From the NCBI GenBank assembly GCA_016748015.1, contig JAAOMT010000127.1, positions 1 through 64,000 of the forward strand: a stretch of 64,000 bases of DNA, read 5' to 3'. The position numbers were made by a program, and so were the translations under genes. The DNA comes from Geosiphon pyriformis (Eukaryota; Glomeromycota; Glomeromycetes; Archaeosporales; Geosiphonaceae). Positions 21,357 through 34,068 of the stretch are shown here, piece after piece; position 1 is the first letter of the stretch, and every line of letters starts with the position of its first letter. Under the pieces are notes generated by a model. It was not told the DNA's origin. It worked only from the letters and a program-made list of their open reading frames with translations, and did no database searches.

Positions 21357-22796
21357 AGTGAATGTTATTTGCTCCAACCAGAACAATTGGAACAAATGAA
21401 CATGGGAAACTTAGATCCACTCCAACATATGCAACTCAAGATATTGCTCAACCAGTTCAATGACATCTTTGCCAGTGAAAATAAGTTTGGCCAAACTAAT
21501 ATTATCCAGCATTAGATCAAGACTGGAAATGCAATGCCAATCAAACAAAGAGCATACAGAGTGCTGCCAGCCAGCCACGAGATCATTCGTCAAGAGATAA
21601 ACAGAATGCTTGACAATGGGCTAATTCAACTATCAATAAGCCCATGGTCGTTACCAGTGGTACTTGTCTGTAAAAAGAATGAAAAAATCCGATTTTGTGT
21701 AGACTACAGAAAACTCAATAGTGTAACTCATGAAGACAGTTATCCAACTCCACAAATATAGGAATTATTCGATGCTTTTGGTGGGAACAAATGGTTCTCA
21801 ACATTGGATTTGAACAATGGTTACTGGCAAGTAGCCATGAATCCGGCTGACAAAGAGAAGATGGCATTCACTACTAGAGAAGGGAATTTCGAATTTGAAG
21901 TAATGCCATTTGACTTAACCAATGCCCCAGCAACTTTCCAACAACTAATGGAAATTGTTTATACTGGCTTATTGTGGAAATCAGTAGTTGTATACTTGGA
22001 TGACACCAATGTATTCTCAAAGATGTTTGATAATCATCTTTATCATCTTAACCAATTGTTCAAAAGACTAAGAAAAACAGAACTAAAGTTAAATGCAACA
22101 AAATGCTTCTTCGGCAAGACAGAACTAAAATTCTTGGAACACATAGTCAGCAAAGACAGCATCAAAACAGATCTGAAGAAAATAGAGATAGTAAAGAACT
22201 TTCCAGTGCTGACTAATATAACAGAACTGAAATCATTCTTGGGATTCACCAGCTACTATCAACATTTTATTAAGAACTTCTTCAAGATAGCACAGCCACT
22301 CAACCAACTGCAAAACAAAAATACAAAATATGAATGAACAGAAAGTCAACAAGAAGCTTTTGATATTCTGAAAAGAAAACTCATCCAAGCTCCAGTACTG
22401 ATCTATCCAGATCACAGCAAATCATTTATTATCACCACCGATACATCTGGCCAAGCATTAGAAGCAGTACTATTTCAGAGAGGACCAGACAGCAGAGAAC
22501 ATCCAGTAGCATATGTCAGCAGAGGTTTAATACCTGCCAAAAAGAACTATGGAACACCAGAACAAGAACACTTAGCAATATACTGGACAGTTATGAAATG
22601 GAAAGAATACTTGAGCTAGAAGTTCGAGGTGTACACAAATCACAAAGGATTAACATCCCTTCAAAAACAAGAATTTGGAAATGGAAGACAGTCAAGATGG
22701 AAAATGGCACTCACACCATATAATTATACTATACATTATAAAAAAGGAAAAGACAATAGAAATGCAGACAGTTTATCGCAAATGAGACAAATCTAA
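21357..22796 (+). pseudogene. Element C reverse transcriptase and RNase H (broken)
   Basis: RT motifs: IRFCVDYRKLNSVT, FSTLDLNNGYWQV, MPFDLTNAP (usually FGL) and YLDD intact at 21993-22004, then the LGFTSYYQHFI thumb/connection signature. RNase H: FIITTDTSGQALEAVL, YGTPEQEHLAIYW and NADSLSQMRQI, ending in TAA at 22794. Stops at about 21513, 21759, 22335 and 22617 inactivate it. Integrase follows as a new ORF after 63 nt. Confidence 0.85.
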
Positions 22797-22859
22797 GAAC
22801 ATTTCAACCCAAAAATATAACAAAATCAGAACAATACTAACAGAAAAATACAACAAAAA

Positions 22860-24242
22860 ATGAACATACAAAAATATTAACAATTGCAACATTATATAAA
22901 TACTTAACAGTTCAAGGAAAATTTATCTTAAACAGAACGAAAGAGTATCAAACAACAATCAAAATATTTTATTACTCACCAAAATATACTTTATCAGAAA
23001 AATAAAAGGAATTCAAATCAACCAACCAGAGTAATTACAGAGCCAGAAAAAGGGATCATATTATTCAACATGCACTCAAATCCAACAGCAGGACATTTTC
23101 ATAAAGAAGCAACCATAAAAAGAACCAGAAAGAGATACTATTGGCCATCAATGTATCCAGACATCATTCAATATGTTCAAAATTGTGATGCTTGTCAGCA
23201 AAGAGAAGGAACAAGACCCAGTGAACCATTAAGACCAATCAAAGTGGGACAACCATTCGACCATATTGGAATTGATTTAGTCAGACCATTAACAATCACC
23301 AACAGAGAAAACAGATACATAGCAGTAGCTATGAACTATCTCACTAAATGGCCAGAAATGAAAGCAATTCAAAAAGCAGATGCAGAATCCATTGCCAAAT
23401 TCGTTTATTAGGATTTGATTTGTCAACATGGATATCCAAAAGAATTATTATCAGACCAAGGAACTCATTTTGTGAACAAAACATTAACAAAATTGAGCCA
23501 AAGATTTGGAATCAAGAGACTATTATCATCACCATACCATTCACAAACCAATGGATTAATAAGAAGATTCAACAGAACATTATGTGAAACAATAGCTAAG
23601 CTCAGCCAAGAAAGCCAGAATGATTGGAATTTGTTTATACCATCAGTACTATTTGCTTATCAGACAATGAAACACAATACTACACAAGCAACATTATTTG
23701 AATTAGTGTATGAGAGAACAGCAATGTTACCAGTAAAGGAAGAAATTAATACATATCCAGCTGAACCAATAACAGAAGAAAATTTTCAAGAAACATTGCT
23801 GAGAAGAACATATGACTTAATAGAAACATTGAAAAACAAACAAAGAAAAGCAGCTGATAATATTCAAAAGTCACAAGAAAAACAGAAAAAAAGACATGAT
23901 AGTCAACTACCAGACAAACCAGTTGAATTCAAGATTAAAGACAAAGTATTACTATATTATATCAAAGCAGAAAAACAATGAAGTGGAAAATTTGACCCCA
24001 AATGGAACAGACCATTTTACATAGAAGAAATTCTAAGAAATAGAGCTTACAAATTAAGATTGGATAACAAAATCTTAACCAAAGCAGCACATGGAGATCG
24101 ACTAAAATCATACCACAACACCATACTACCATCCACCAGTAATACTCCACAATTAGGAGTATAGAGAATACTAGTCCAACCAGATCAGGTTTCATGAGAT
24201 CTGGAACCAATCATTATTATTGACAACAATACATCAAATTGA
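22860..24242 (+). pseudogene. Element C integrase, separate ORF (broken)
   Basis: An ATG at 22860 lies 63 nt after the RNase H stop, but the homologous N-terminal peptide (TLYKYLTVQGKF) is in a shifted frame. From 23070 the H-H-C-C module (NMHSNPTAGHFH, CDACQQREG) and core are clear: first Asp (GIDLVRPL) and second Asp (LLSDQGTHF) present, but the catalytic Glu is replaced (TNGLIRRFNRTL). A TAG at 23409 and a TGA at 23979 break it. The C-terminal region runs AHGDRLKSYHNT to TGA at 24240. Confidence 0.8.
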
Positions 24243-24266
24243 TTCATCAAAAAAATATATAAAGAC

Positions 24267-24926
24267 ATGGTAGACGTGATAGGAAATATCAGAAAAATGA
24301 AAATTACAGACAACATTCACTCACTAGCACAACAACTCTTTCAACTGATCCAACACCAGGAAATGGAGATTACAATCAATCAACAAACCATTTGATATTA
24401 AGATATTAGAAAGACATGGCAACCCAGAACACAGAAGAAAACTGAAACTACTGTGGGCAAAATCATTGCAAAAGTAAAATTAGTAATAAAAAAGTCAACA
24501 AAAGAGTTGCTATATCAAGAGTTGACTAAAAAAACTTGGAATTGGTGGATACAACAATTTCCACAAAACTATTGTTATTTCTACTTGGAACAACACGTAA
24601 ATATCCAGAATCTATATATGGATAAAACAAAGCGATTATTTGACAAAAGAATACTACAACAATTAGAACATTTTGAGGGAAAAAACAACTTATCCACTTA
24701 GGCCCGAGCTATATACTAAATACACACAGCATTTTAAGATAGACCAGAAATATTACTCAACAAAGCAATGGATATGGTTATCAGTAATCAATTGGGAAAA
24801 ATCACCAATGCTTAATTTGAAAAATTACAGACCCAAATAACACAAGTAATTCTCGATAATGAAATCCAGGAAATACTTCAAGAAGGGGAATTAAACGAGT
24901 TGGATTTCGATGGAGCTCAATATTAA
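24267..24926 (+). pseudogene. Element C third ORF (unknown function), broken
   Basis: Starts at ATG 24267 (MVDVIGNIRK). Landmarks shared with the third ORFs of elements A and B are NIHSLAQQLF..L, EITINQQ and a C-terminal NELDFDGAQY just before the 3' LTR. Stops at about 24393, 24399, 24699 and 24714 break it. Predicted to be a soluble, helical, charged protein; no known family recognised. Confidence 0.6.
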
Positions 24927-24939
24927 AAGAGAGGAATAA
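24921..24939 (+). other. Element C polypurine-type 3' junction
   Basis: TATTAAAAGAGAGGAATAA directly before the 3' LTR. The preceding codons end the third ORF. Confidence 0.6.
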
Positions 24940-25801
24940 TGTTACTCATAGAATATAGGAAATATAGTATTATTAGTCAATAAATATTAGCCAATCAGAG
25001 ATAGACATAGTAAATATAGAATTCCAGGATTTCTTTCAAGAATTGCAGGATTCCAAAAATTTCAGGATTCCCTGATGAGAAATCGCAGGATTCCAGAATT
25101 CCAGGATTCCTCTCAAAGGAATCGCAGGATTCCAGGAATTCCAGAATTTTTGTTGTGAAGAATCGAAGAATTGAGGAATCTCAATTATGTATATATAGCA
25201 GCAGAATTAGAAGCTGAAAAGAGAGTCCTCTTAGTTTAGATTTAATCTAAGCAACCCTCTAAATCACAAACATCCAATAAATAACTATTTGTTATATCAA
25301 ACCTATTACACTATCAATACTTCATATTGATAGTAATTGATCTTTAACAACATTGGAACAATAGCTCTTGATCATGGCTATTGACGAGATATTAACTTGC
25401 AAATTACCTTGGCTTATTTTCTTTTCTTTCTTTATTTCTTTCTTTCTTTATTTTCTTTTTCTGTGATTTTGTTATTGGGCACTAACCAATTGATTGAAAG
25501 TGCTGATTACTGACATCAAAAATTGCCTAGTAAAAAACCTCTGTGAGAGGGTAGAACATGTACAGAAGATACAAATTACTTACCAGAGGATTGCCGGCCA
25601 CCAAGCCGAGAAAAGAATTAACAGGGTTGCGAGTCTGGAAAGCTACGGATAAAACAACTATTGAATCTCTGTTCATTATACAAAAGACTCCATCAAAACC
25701 TTCAGATACAACTCTTCAGATCATTGACAACAAGAATAGCTTTGAGCACCAAGTTATGGGTTTGTTATTTAATTCGACAGCAGAAAAACTCACCTGTAAC
25801 A
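24940..25801 (+). repeat. Element C 3' LTR
   Basis: 862 bp, TGTTAC to GTAACA, matching 15656-16495. The GGAATTCCAGGATTCC-type repeats (about 25020-25152) are more numerous than in the 5' LTR. A frame from ATG 25558 stays open to the LTR end (MYRRYKLLTRGLPATKP.., IESLFIIQKTP). Confidence 0.9.
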
Positions 25802-27975
25802 CCACATACACTCTTTTGTCTCTTAACTTTACACAAGAGAGGATCATAAAATATTCGCCAAAGGAGAGGTGAGAAAACTTTTCCTTGGTTCAAACCATTA
25901 TGCACATAATAATCATTTGTTAACCTGAAATTGGTCATAATCCGATTGGTCTGACCACCATGAATACTCCCAAAAAACTGAATAAACTTGCTACACATTT
26001 TGATTCTAACCAGACTATTCCTGAAATAGTTCCAACCAACAGAATCGTAAGCCTTTTGCATGTCCTGCAAAACCAGCCAGAGCTCACGGTTCTTCTCTAT
26101 AGCATCCTCAATTATCGAACCAACTGCAAAAATAAGGGACTGAGTCATAGTGCCCTTTAAAACTGAAAAATTGTTATCACAAAGAACATCATACTTGCTG
26201 CATGTGAATGAAATCTTGTCAAAAAGAATCTTAGATAGAATTTTGTGAGCTGTCTCAATCAGAGCAATAGAATGAGTGTTAGTGAGCATGCCTTCCCATT
26301 CATAAGACTTAGGAATCATTGACACCCAAGCCTCTTTCCAAGCACCGGGAACAGATTCATAAGAAAGACATGAATTGATAAGTACCAAGAGCATATTAAG
26401 AGCTGAACTGTCACAATGCTTCCAGAGTTCGTTGGAAATGCCCGAGAGGCCAGCAGTCTTTTCATCAGACAAATTTGAAACCACACCAAATAATTCAACA
26501 AAATTAACACAGTCCATAACATTAGCAAAGGCACCATTAAAAACATGTTTCAGAGGCTGATACTGATGGGACCAATCCTCAGGCACATCAAGAACTACAC
26601 CTCACTTCCATGTCCAACCCTCTATTATCTCATCTACTTTATTTTTAACAGGATTAGGCTCCAAGTACAACTCCTCACTCACCACCAAATGATCTAAAAT
26701 GACTTTGTGAAAGGGATGTTCTAAAACACTCCTGATAGTATGACCTTTATCAGATTTGAAGTTTTCCATCCTCTTATTGATTGCAGACTTAATACAAGAT
26801 TCTTCAGCATGTTTTGAATCTAATAACTTAGCAGCACAATAAGATTTCCTGATCTTCAAAAGAACAGACCATATATCATTCAAAGGGGAACCAGAGAAAA
26901 ACAAAGATTTCACCAATGAAGCATTAACTGGGTCAAGCCAAATCCAAGTATCCAACAACAAAGTAAACTCATCATGATCGATTAACCAGGAAGCTTTAAC
27001 CAATTTAGACACTAGGAGCTCCAATATATGAAACCTGGATGAAGTTTTGGTAAAGACACCATCATATTCCTTAAATCATTTTTTTTTGAAAACCACATCC
27101 ACCGAAAAGCATAAGATTTTGCGAATAGCATCCCACATAGTATCCAGATCTGAATGCCTTTCAGCTTCCAAAAACTCATCAAAAAACATGGCAGCATTAA
27201 CCACTGTCTCTTCCTTAAACTTAGACCACAAAGCACCACCAGCATTATTATAATTGTATTTCCAATGATTCTTATTGGCCTGTTTATGAATAGAACATAA
27301 ATAAGTGTTCAAGAGACCATCCAAACCAATTGACACAGAAATGGCTTGGTGGTCAGTATCAAAAAACTCGACCACATCCAGAATATTGTGATCCAAAATA
27401 GCATTGACCAAACCAGGAGACACAAAAAAATAATCAATAGTTTTTGTCACACTCTGGAAATTACTCCATGTAGGAATCTTTAAAAGTGGACTACTGACAA
27501 GAGAGTTAACCAGACCCAAGCTACCACACTTTTTGAAACTGGCACTTCTACACAAATCATTTTCATTAAAATTACCATCCAAGATTAAGAAGGAGAATTC
27601 ATTTACAGCTCTAACAATTAATACATTCACATTATTGGTCTAAGAGAAGCATACCAAAGCTAATGCACCAGCATACAAACCCAAGATAGAAACCAAGAGT
27701 TTATTCTTAAAAAGTAACTTGACAGAAATAAGACAACCAAGGACTTCAGAAACTCTACATACATGCTTGGCCAGAGCAATATGCATAATGATAGCCACAT
27801 CTGAACCAAGATAACCCAAATCCATACCAAAAATAAAAACTCTAACACTAGCAAACTTATTAGCAATCCACGGACAAACTTTACTCTTTAACTTTGTTTC
27901 TGTAATAATTGAAACCATATTGTTTATGCTCATATGCCAACGAATAATGTTGGCTTGCTTAGAAGGATTATTCAT
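25802..27975 (-). pseudogene. LINE1 ORF2 N-terminal part: endonuclease and RT fingers/palm
   Basis: Starts at ATG 27975 (MNNPSKQANIIRW). The APE-like endonuclease region has ITETKLKSKV, LILDGNFNEN (the usual GDFN now reads GNFN, a likely loss of a catalytic Asp), TIDYFF and DTDHQAIS. RT follows with KILSKILFDKISF, LVLQDMQKAYDSVGW and NGLNQGKVFSPLLW. It stops at 25802 in the KRQKSVCG motif, where LINE2 continues YRLISHF; the continuation is at 15655 leftward. Stops near 27638, 27072 and 26600 break the frame. Confidence 0.85.
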
Positions 27976-28016
27976 CTCTCTAATATTGCATGTAGCTATT
28001 TTCTACACAAAACTGC

Positions 28017-29875
28017 TCATTGAAAAGAGGATAAAAGAGGTGCAACACCAGTCAAACTCAAACCATCCAAATGAGCTGTGAGACTTATTACTGAAGCAGA
28101 AAGTCCTGCAAGAATGGATTCCAATCTCTTCACCCCAAGGGAGGCAGACAAATCAGGTTTTGGAGCAGTCTTACCATTAGCAATTCCACTTGAACCCTCT
28201 CCCATCACTATATCACTCATATGATCCTGTGATGGGGAAGTCACCAGCAGCTGACATCCAGGGCTAGGCTAGAAAACCACTAGTTCAAGTGAATTCAACC
28301 TCTGAGCCAACTCACCAATTTGTTCTGCGAGACTAATAAGACTGCTCTCAATATTCTTCAAACGGTCTTCCAATTCACCATTAAAAGTTGGGAGAGATTT
28401 ACCACAAGATATGGAACTAAATTGAGCTGAACCATCAAAAGGCACTATTGGGAGTAGTTTACCAACCATGGAGGCCCAAGTTTTTCCACCAAAAGCCAAA
28501 GGATGAGAAACAGAGGCAGATTTTTTTTCATATATCTTTGCCAGATGGAACTGATCCTAAGCTGAGAGAGGAGCTCTCTTGCTCCTAGAACTTGAGGACA
28601 CACTAACAGTACAACAAGCGAGAGAAGTATGACTGGAATTTTTGCAAATCGAACACAGTGCAGTGGTTAAACAAGACCATCAGAGACCAACATCTTTTAT
28701 AACAAGAGTGTTTGCCAATACCTGAATTAGGCTACCCTCAGAATCAAAACACACAATGGCACAGCATGTTCGAACATAAGTGACAGAATTGCGTTTGATA
28801 AAACATGTTTTCCCACTGACTGAACCAATGAAGTTCCAAAGATCATGAGTGTTGGTGCCCATAGGGAGAGTATAAAGCAGAGCCCTAAACTTATCTCTGG
28901 CATCCCACATTTGTTTGTCAACATCAGCCCAGGCCACACACACCACATCTTTCTCAATAAGGATGGACCACTCAGCTGCCAAGAGATCAGTCTGATTTTG
29001 ATCCTCCAATTCGATAATCATCTTTTGCCAAAAACCTACCAACTGCATCTTGATCGACTTAATAGACCCAAATTCAGAAATGGCTGTATACACTGCCTCA
29101 ATGGAAGTTTTCACAGGAATTTCTTTCAACACAATTGCCCAATTCATATGATTGTTGATGGGGTGCTTAAGATTAGTGTTTACCACAACACCATGATCAT
29201 TTGCCAATTGTGCAGCTGTCATCATCACTTTTTTAGAAGTAAAAGATGCCCAGATGATTCCACCAAATTTTGAGGAGGTAGAGACCCCCCCAAAACCATT
29301 CACACCTGAAAAAATTTTTCTGACAAAATTGACTTTTTCCTGAGAGAATTTCCCAGCCACCACTACAAAATCAATATCTAAAGCAAAAGATTTGTAAACA
29401 AACACTTGAATAGATGGCTTGACAGGCAAAGGGGGTGGAAGAAGAAAAAAATCATCTAACACATTATCATTCATATTGACAGTACCATAATCAATCACAC
29501 TTAGAGGCTTTTCTAACACCTTTTTGGTCTTTATATGCAAACTCTTTGGCATCTGATTAGAATTCCCTTCTGTGAAAACATCATTTTCACCATAGTCAAC
29601 ACTGGTTTCTTCAACCAAGCACTCCTTCTCCATGTCAATACTCTCAGACTCAGTAGTGTCACCAGTCTCAAAACCTCATGAACAATCACCAGGAGCTTTA
29701 GCATCAACTCCTCTAATATCAATACCCTCTGCCAACACACTTCCTTTCCTCTTCTTCTTCAATACAACTGTTTTGAAACCACCCTCAGAACCAGAAACTT
29801 TAACAGTCTTCTTTATAACAGCAATAACAGAGCCAACAGTGGTCTCATAATCAAAGAATGGTTTTGATTTATTGT
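28017..29875 (-). pseudogene. LINE1 ORF1 (nucleic-acid binding protein), broken
   Basis: The main block (29633-28680) has SIQVFVYKSFALDIDFVVVAG, FGGIIWASFTSKKV, NHMNWAIVLKEIP and KTCFIKRNSVTYVRT, matching LINE2 ORF1. A CCHC-like motif (C-SI-C-KNSS-H-TSLA-C) lies near 28640 in a shifted frame. A C-terminal segment with coiled-coil-like spacing (LEDRLKNIESSLISLAEQIGELAQRLNSLE) follows. ORF1 of LINEs binds the RNA. The first codons lie beyond the element B insertion at 39760. Confidence 0.75.
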
Positions 29876-30886
29876 TGTTACCAGTAGAATTTTAGCTATT
29901 AATTAGCATGAAATTACCTTTATAATTCCAATAATTAATTGGTATATTAATATAATTTCAAATTATCATTTATTATTTAATCAATTATCACATATCACGA
30001 TTCAATTAAAATAATCTAATTAGTATAACAGAAGTAGGATGATCAAATTACACAATACCCTAAACTTTGTAACATTTAAAAATTTGCCGAAATTTACAGA
30101 AATTCACCGAAATTTATAAGAAATTCACCGAAATTTACAGAAATTCACCAAAATTATAAATAGTTTACCCGAATTAATCAATAGTTCAGTGAAATAACTT
30201 GTAGTTCATCAAAATGTATCTTTAATTCGCTGAAATTTGAGCAAAGAGAAAAAGTGCAAGTTCATAGACTAGTACTACAACAAGTTGTATAAAAGAAGAG
30301 CTTTTCTCTTCTGGAAAATGTATCTTACTTTAGATTTATCTCTTAAAACCATTCCTATACACACAAAAAGAAATAAATATCAAATAATTTGAAAAACCAA
30401 ATTCTTTAATTATTGTACTTGGAAAATTCCCAAAACCCAACTAACATTTCGAAATTGATTAGCTACCAATTTCAGTAAACTGTTAGTGACTCCCAGCCTG
30501 GATAGAAAATGTTTCTCTTGACAAAATTCTATTTCTTTTATATTTCTTTTATTTTTCTTTTCTTTTCTTATTACAATTATTAAGGTAGCCTACAGACAAG
30601 ATTCCTGTAGAAGAGTTGACTTTCACAGCAAAGTAGCTACACATTTTTAGTGAGCTTCCAGATGAGCAATTCCTGAGAAAGAGTTGATATTTACTACAAC
30701 GTAACTACATAAAGTAACTGGCAAAAAATTGGTTATTTTACTTATAAGCCCAGCAGTTCAAATTATAGGAGATAATTTGAAGAAAAATTCAGTTATTGAA
30801 GGTTCAACTACTTTCTAAAAACGTGAATTTACAGCAAATCAACATTACCAACATTTAAGAAAAGAGACCAAAAACCTCTGGTAACA
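29876..30886 (+). repeat. Element B 5' LTR
   Basis: 1,011 bp, TGTTACCAG to CTGGTAACA. U3 has repeats of the type GAAATT(T/C)(A/G)CCGAAATTTACA at about 30074-30170. The primer-binding region TTTGGTGTTCT follows. Confidence 0.9.
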
Positions 30887-30900
30887 TTTGGTGTTCTCCC

Positions 30901-32960
30901 ATGGAAATAACACAGCAACAACAAATTCAAAGTGGTGACCACACCAGACACAGCAACTCTAAAGTATTACCAGTCAATTTACACTCACTGCAAGCAAAGA
31001 TTCAACATTCCAGACGGAATTGAAGTTGTCAAGAAATCAGTATACCAATACATTAAAAACCGCATCAACAATTATCTTTTTGGAAACTACAACATCTCAG
31101 AAGTTAGAAGCAATCTCTACAATAATTTAGTGCACTATTTAGAAGACCTGAACAGTGAAACACTTGCTACCTACTTCCAAGAACTTAATTTTAACATTAT
31201 TGAGTATTGTGAAGAAAAATATCCAGTACAGTCTAAATACTTTTTTGATTTTGTATCAGAGACAGAAACAAGCAACAAAGGCAAACAAAGATTGAAACAA
31301 TACTCAAGAACCACTCCAAACACTCCAACACTACAAAAGACACCTGCCAAACACTTGCAAACACTTGAACAAGGAACTAGTATCAAATTACCACTTTCTA
31401 TTACACCCTTTCTAATTTCACTTATTCAACCACAAACACCAAATTCACCACTCAACTGCTTCTCCAGACCAGAAGATTTTCAGTTACTTAGAAACCCTAC
31501 TTAACAGCAGGAACCAATATCAACGAGTGCCAATATTATTGATTACTTACAAGAAAACAAAAGTAATCATTCAGAAAGCTTGGAAAGTAAAGAAACTGAA
31601 TCAGAACCAGAAGAAATTACAGAAAATGAAGAAGAAATGGCAACTGCTTACATTGCAAAAATTCCAGAATTCACTGGTGAAGACAATGATACCAGTCTTC
31701 AAGAATGGCTTGACAAGATTCAAAAAGCAGAAGATGTAAATGGTTGGATTGCAGCAAGAATGCTCAAAGCAATTCCCTACTTTTTCCAAGGAACAGCAGG
31801 AGAATGGTTTGAAAACTTAGAAGAACCATTTGAAAACTGGCAAGCATTCAAAGATGCTTTTCTACAACAATTCACCGACAACAATACCTTTATTACTCTC
31901 AGAAACTGCTTTTGCAATATCAAACAAAAAACATCTGAAACTGTTATGACCTATCTTGGAAGATTTAACAAACTTCTTAGACGAATCTGATAATTGGAAA
32001 CCAATGATTACTATTTTGATGCTCAAATTCTGGATCAGTTTATAGCAGGGTTAAAAGACAAACTGATTAAGAAAGTCCATCCATATGCTCCAACAGACTT
32101 AACAACTGCTATTAGACATGCAAAGAGCTATGAAATGGCAATGAAAAAAGCAAATCACACCAAGCTTGTAAACCTTGCAATTGGAGAAACCAGCTCAGCA
32201 GCTGAAGAGAAGATAGACTAACTCACAAAAAAGGTTGAAAGCTACTTTACAAACCAACAACAACCACAAAGATATCAATCCTCACAACGATGCAACCAAA
32301 ACAATTTTGGATCACCATCCAACAACTAACCTCAAAATTGTCATTATTGTGGAATTCCAGAACACTGGAAACGAAATTGTAGAAAATTACAAAGAGACCA
32401 ACAAAACAGGAGTAATCAATGTTACTTTTCACCACAACAATTCTATTACCAATCTTCACTACCAACCTATTATTCACCAAGACCACAAAATTAAAACAGT
32501 TACTACTTACCAGCTTCACAACCAATGCAGCAACAATATCAGCAACCTTTACCAATTCAGCCATATCAGACACCACCCACTCAACAATATCAAGTACCAG
32601 CAAGAAGATTGGTTCAACATAACCAATTCACACCTCAAAATCAATTGCAGAATAACCACAACAAAATCAATCTAAATAACCAGTTAGTTCCCCGAAATTC
32701 TGGTCAGCAAAGACCCAATCACTATTACACTCAACCCAGTTATCTTACAATATCAGAGGAATCGGATTTTCAACAAACTGTACTTTCTGAAGGTGAAGTT
32801 GCAGTGCCAAGATCAAATCCTTCCAACCACACTATTCCACCAGCTCAAATTGCCCAAAATGCCAATCTGTCAGATATATTTCCATTTGAATTTGAAGCAA
32901 ATGAATCACCATTTCTGCTTAGTAATGCAGCAGTCAATAAACAGAAAGCAATTACTGCTA
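30901..32960 (+). pseudogene. Element B gag with zinc knuckle (broken)
   Basis: The ATG at 30901 is out of frame with the rest because of a one-base indel, compared with the open copy at 469-1 (minus). The frame then reads TPDTATLKYYQSIYTHCKQRF and runs with stops at 31502, 31988, 31991, 32219, about 32326 and about 32492. A Retrotrans_gag-like domain (IPEFTGEDNDTSLQEWLDK, FFQGTAGEWFENL, VMTYLGRFNKLL) precedes a CCHC knuckle (C-HY-C-GIPE-H-WKRN-C, near 32340-32380) and a Gln/Pro/Tyr-rich tail. Most stops fit CAA-to-TAA or CGA-to-TGA. Confidence 0.8.
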
Positions 32961-34068
32961 TGTACACAGAAGCTACAGTGGAAGGAAAACCCATTCACTT
33001 AATCTTAGATAGTGGATCGGCTGGAAGTATCATCACTTACCAGCTGATACAACAACTCAAACAAAACGTAGACAGACCAGCTTAAACAGTTATTGTCACA
33101 GCTGATGGTATGAAGAAGACTCCAGTAGGAGAAATTGATGATTTTCCCTTTTTAATTAATGGAATCACCATTCCAGTTAAAGTTCTTGTTATGGATGCAC
33201 CCCAATACCAAGCTCTAATCAAAAATGATTGGCTTCTCAAGGCCAATGCAAACCTGAACTGGGAAACTCAAGAACTTAAAATCTCATACCAAGAACAATA
33301 TACCATAGTACCTGCAATCTGTGGTACCTTTAACAAATGATCAGAAAAAGCCCCAGTATTTGAATTCAAAGAGGAGAAAGAAATGCCACTTACTGAAACC
33401 TACATGGCTCTTGAATCAACATTCAATTGGACTGAAGAAACAGAACAGGAGATTTTTAAAGAATCAAGAGGATGGAAGAAAGTTAGATATTTTATACCAA
33501 AACCACAGAAACAACCACCCTATATTTCACTCAAATGCAAAGATTGCAACAAAAAACTTTCATCAATGGAAGCATGTATTTTTCCAGAAGAGGAATATGA
33601 AACTTGTACCTGTTACTTTTGCAAAGCATACCATAGAGAACAATTTAGATCTCCAAAAAGAAGTGGAAAATAGGACAACACATCTTGTCTTACATGTGGA
33701 GAAATGCTACCAGAAGAATGCAATTGGATTGATGTAGCAATAAGAGAAGGAGTATGTAATCAAACCTGTCAATATGCTCTATCAATTTCGGAAAAAGTCA
33801 AAAGAGGAACACCATTTGATGCAGCATACAACAGTGCTCTCAATAAACTTTACCACTACCCTCATGATGCTGAAATAATTTTTGACTTAGCAATGGCATT
33901 GATCAATGAAGCTACCAAGAAGATGTCCGCCAAATGAAAAAAGCTAAATACATTGAGTATACCATGGAATTAGCTAGATTTGATTATGAAAATAAAGTAG
34001 AAACCTACCACTAAATTGCAAGCCATATATATCCGACCAAAGAAACTCAAATTCAATGATTAGAGCAA
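32961..34068 (+). pseudogene. Element B protease and Cys-rich zinc-ribbon block (broken)
   Basis: The protease has the intact active site LILDSGSAGSI near 33000, then PVGEIDDF and ALIKNDWL. A TAA at 33083, TGA at 33338 and TAG at 33670 interrupt. Cys pairs follow: C-KD-C-NKKL, C-T-C-YF-C, C-LT-C-GEML and CNQTCQY, in the same order as element C. A single-base frameshift near 33925 moves the frame to that of the dUTPase. Confidence 0.7.

Larger units (their letters stand above)
15656..25801 (+). mobile_element. Element C: full-length but inactivated Ty3/Gypsy retrotransposon with dUTPase
   Basis: 10,146 bp inserted in the RT domain of LINE1. It holds gag, protease, zinc-ribbon block, dUTPase, RT-RNase H, separate integrase, third ORF and LTRs of 840 and 862 bp. 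Gag through the start of dUTPase share one frame, so this family seems not to need a gag-pol frameshift. Numerous stops and at least one single-base deletion (near 20633) disable it. Confidence 0.9.
25802..29875 (-). mobile_element. LINE1, middle segment
   Basis: Carries the N-terminal half of ORF2 and nearly all of ORF1, between the insertions of elements C and B. Joining across each insertion restores alignment with LINE2 on both sides. Confidence 0.85.

Noticed and set aside
27047-27253. Plus-strand frames across the LINE regions
   Set aside because: Antisense shadows of LINE ORF2; no motifs of their own.
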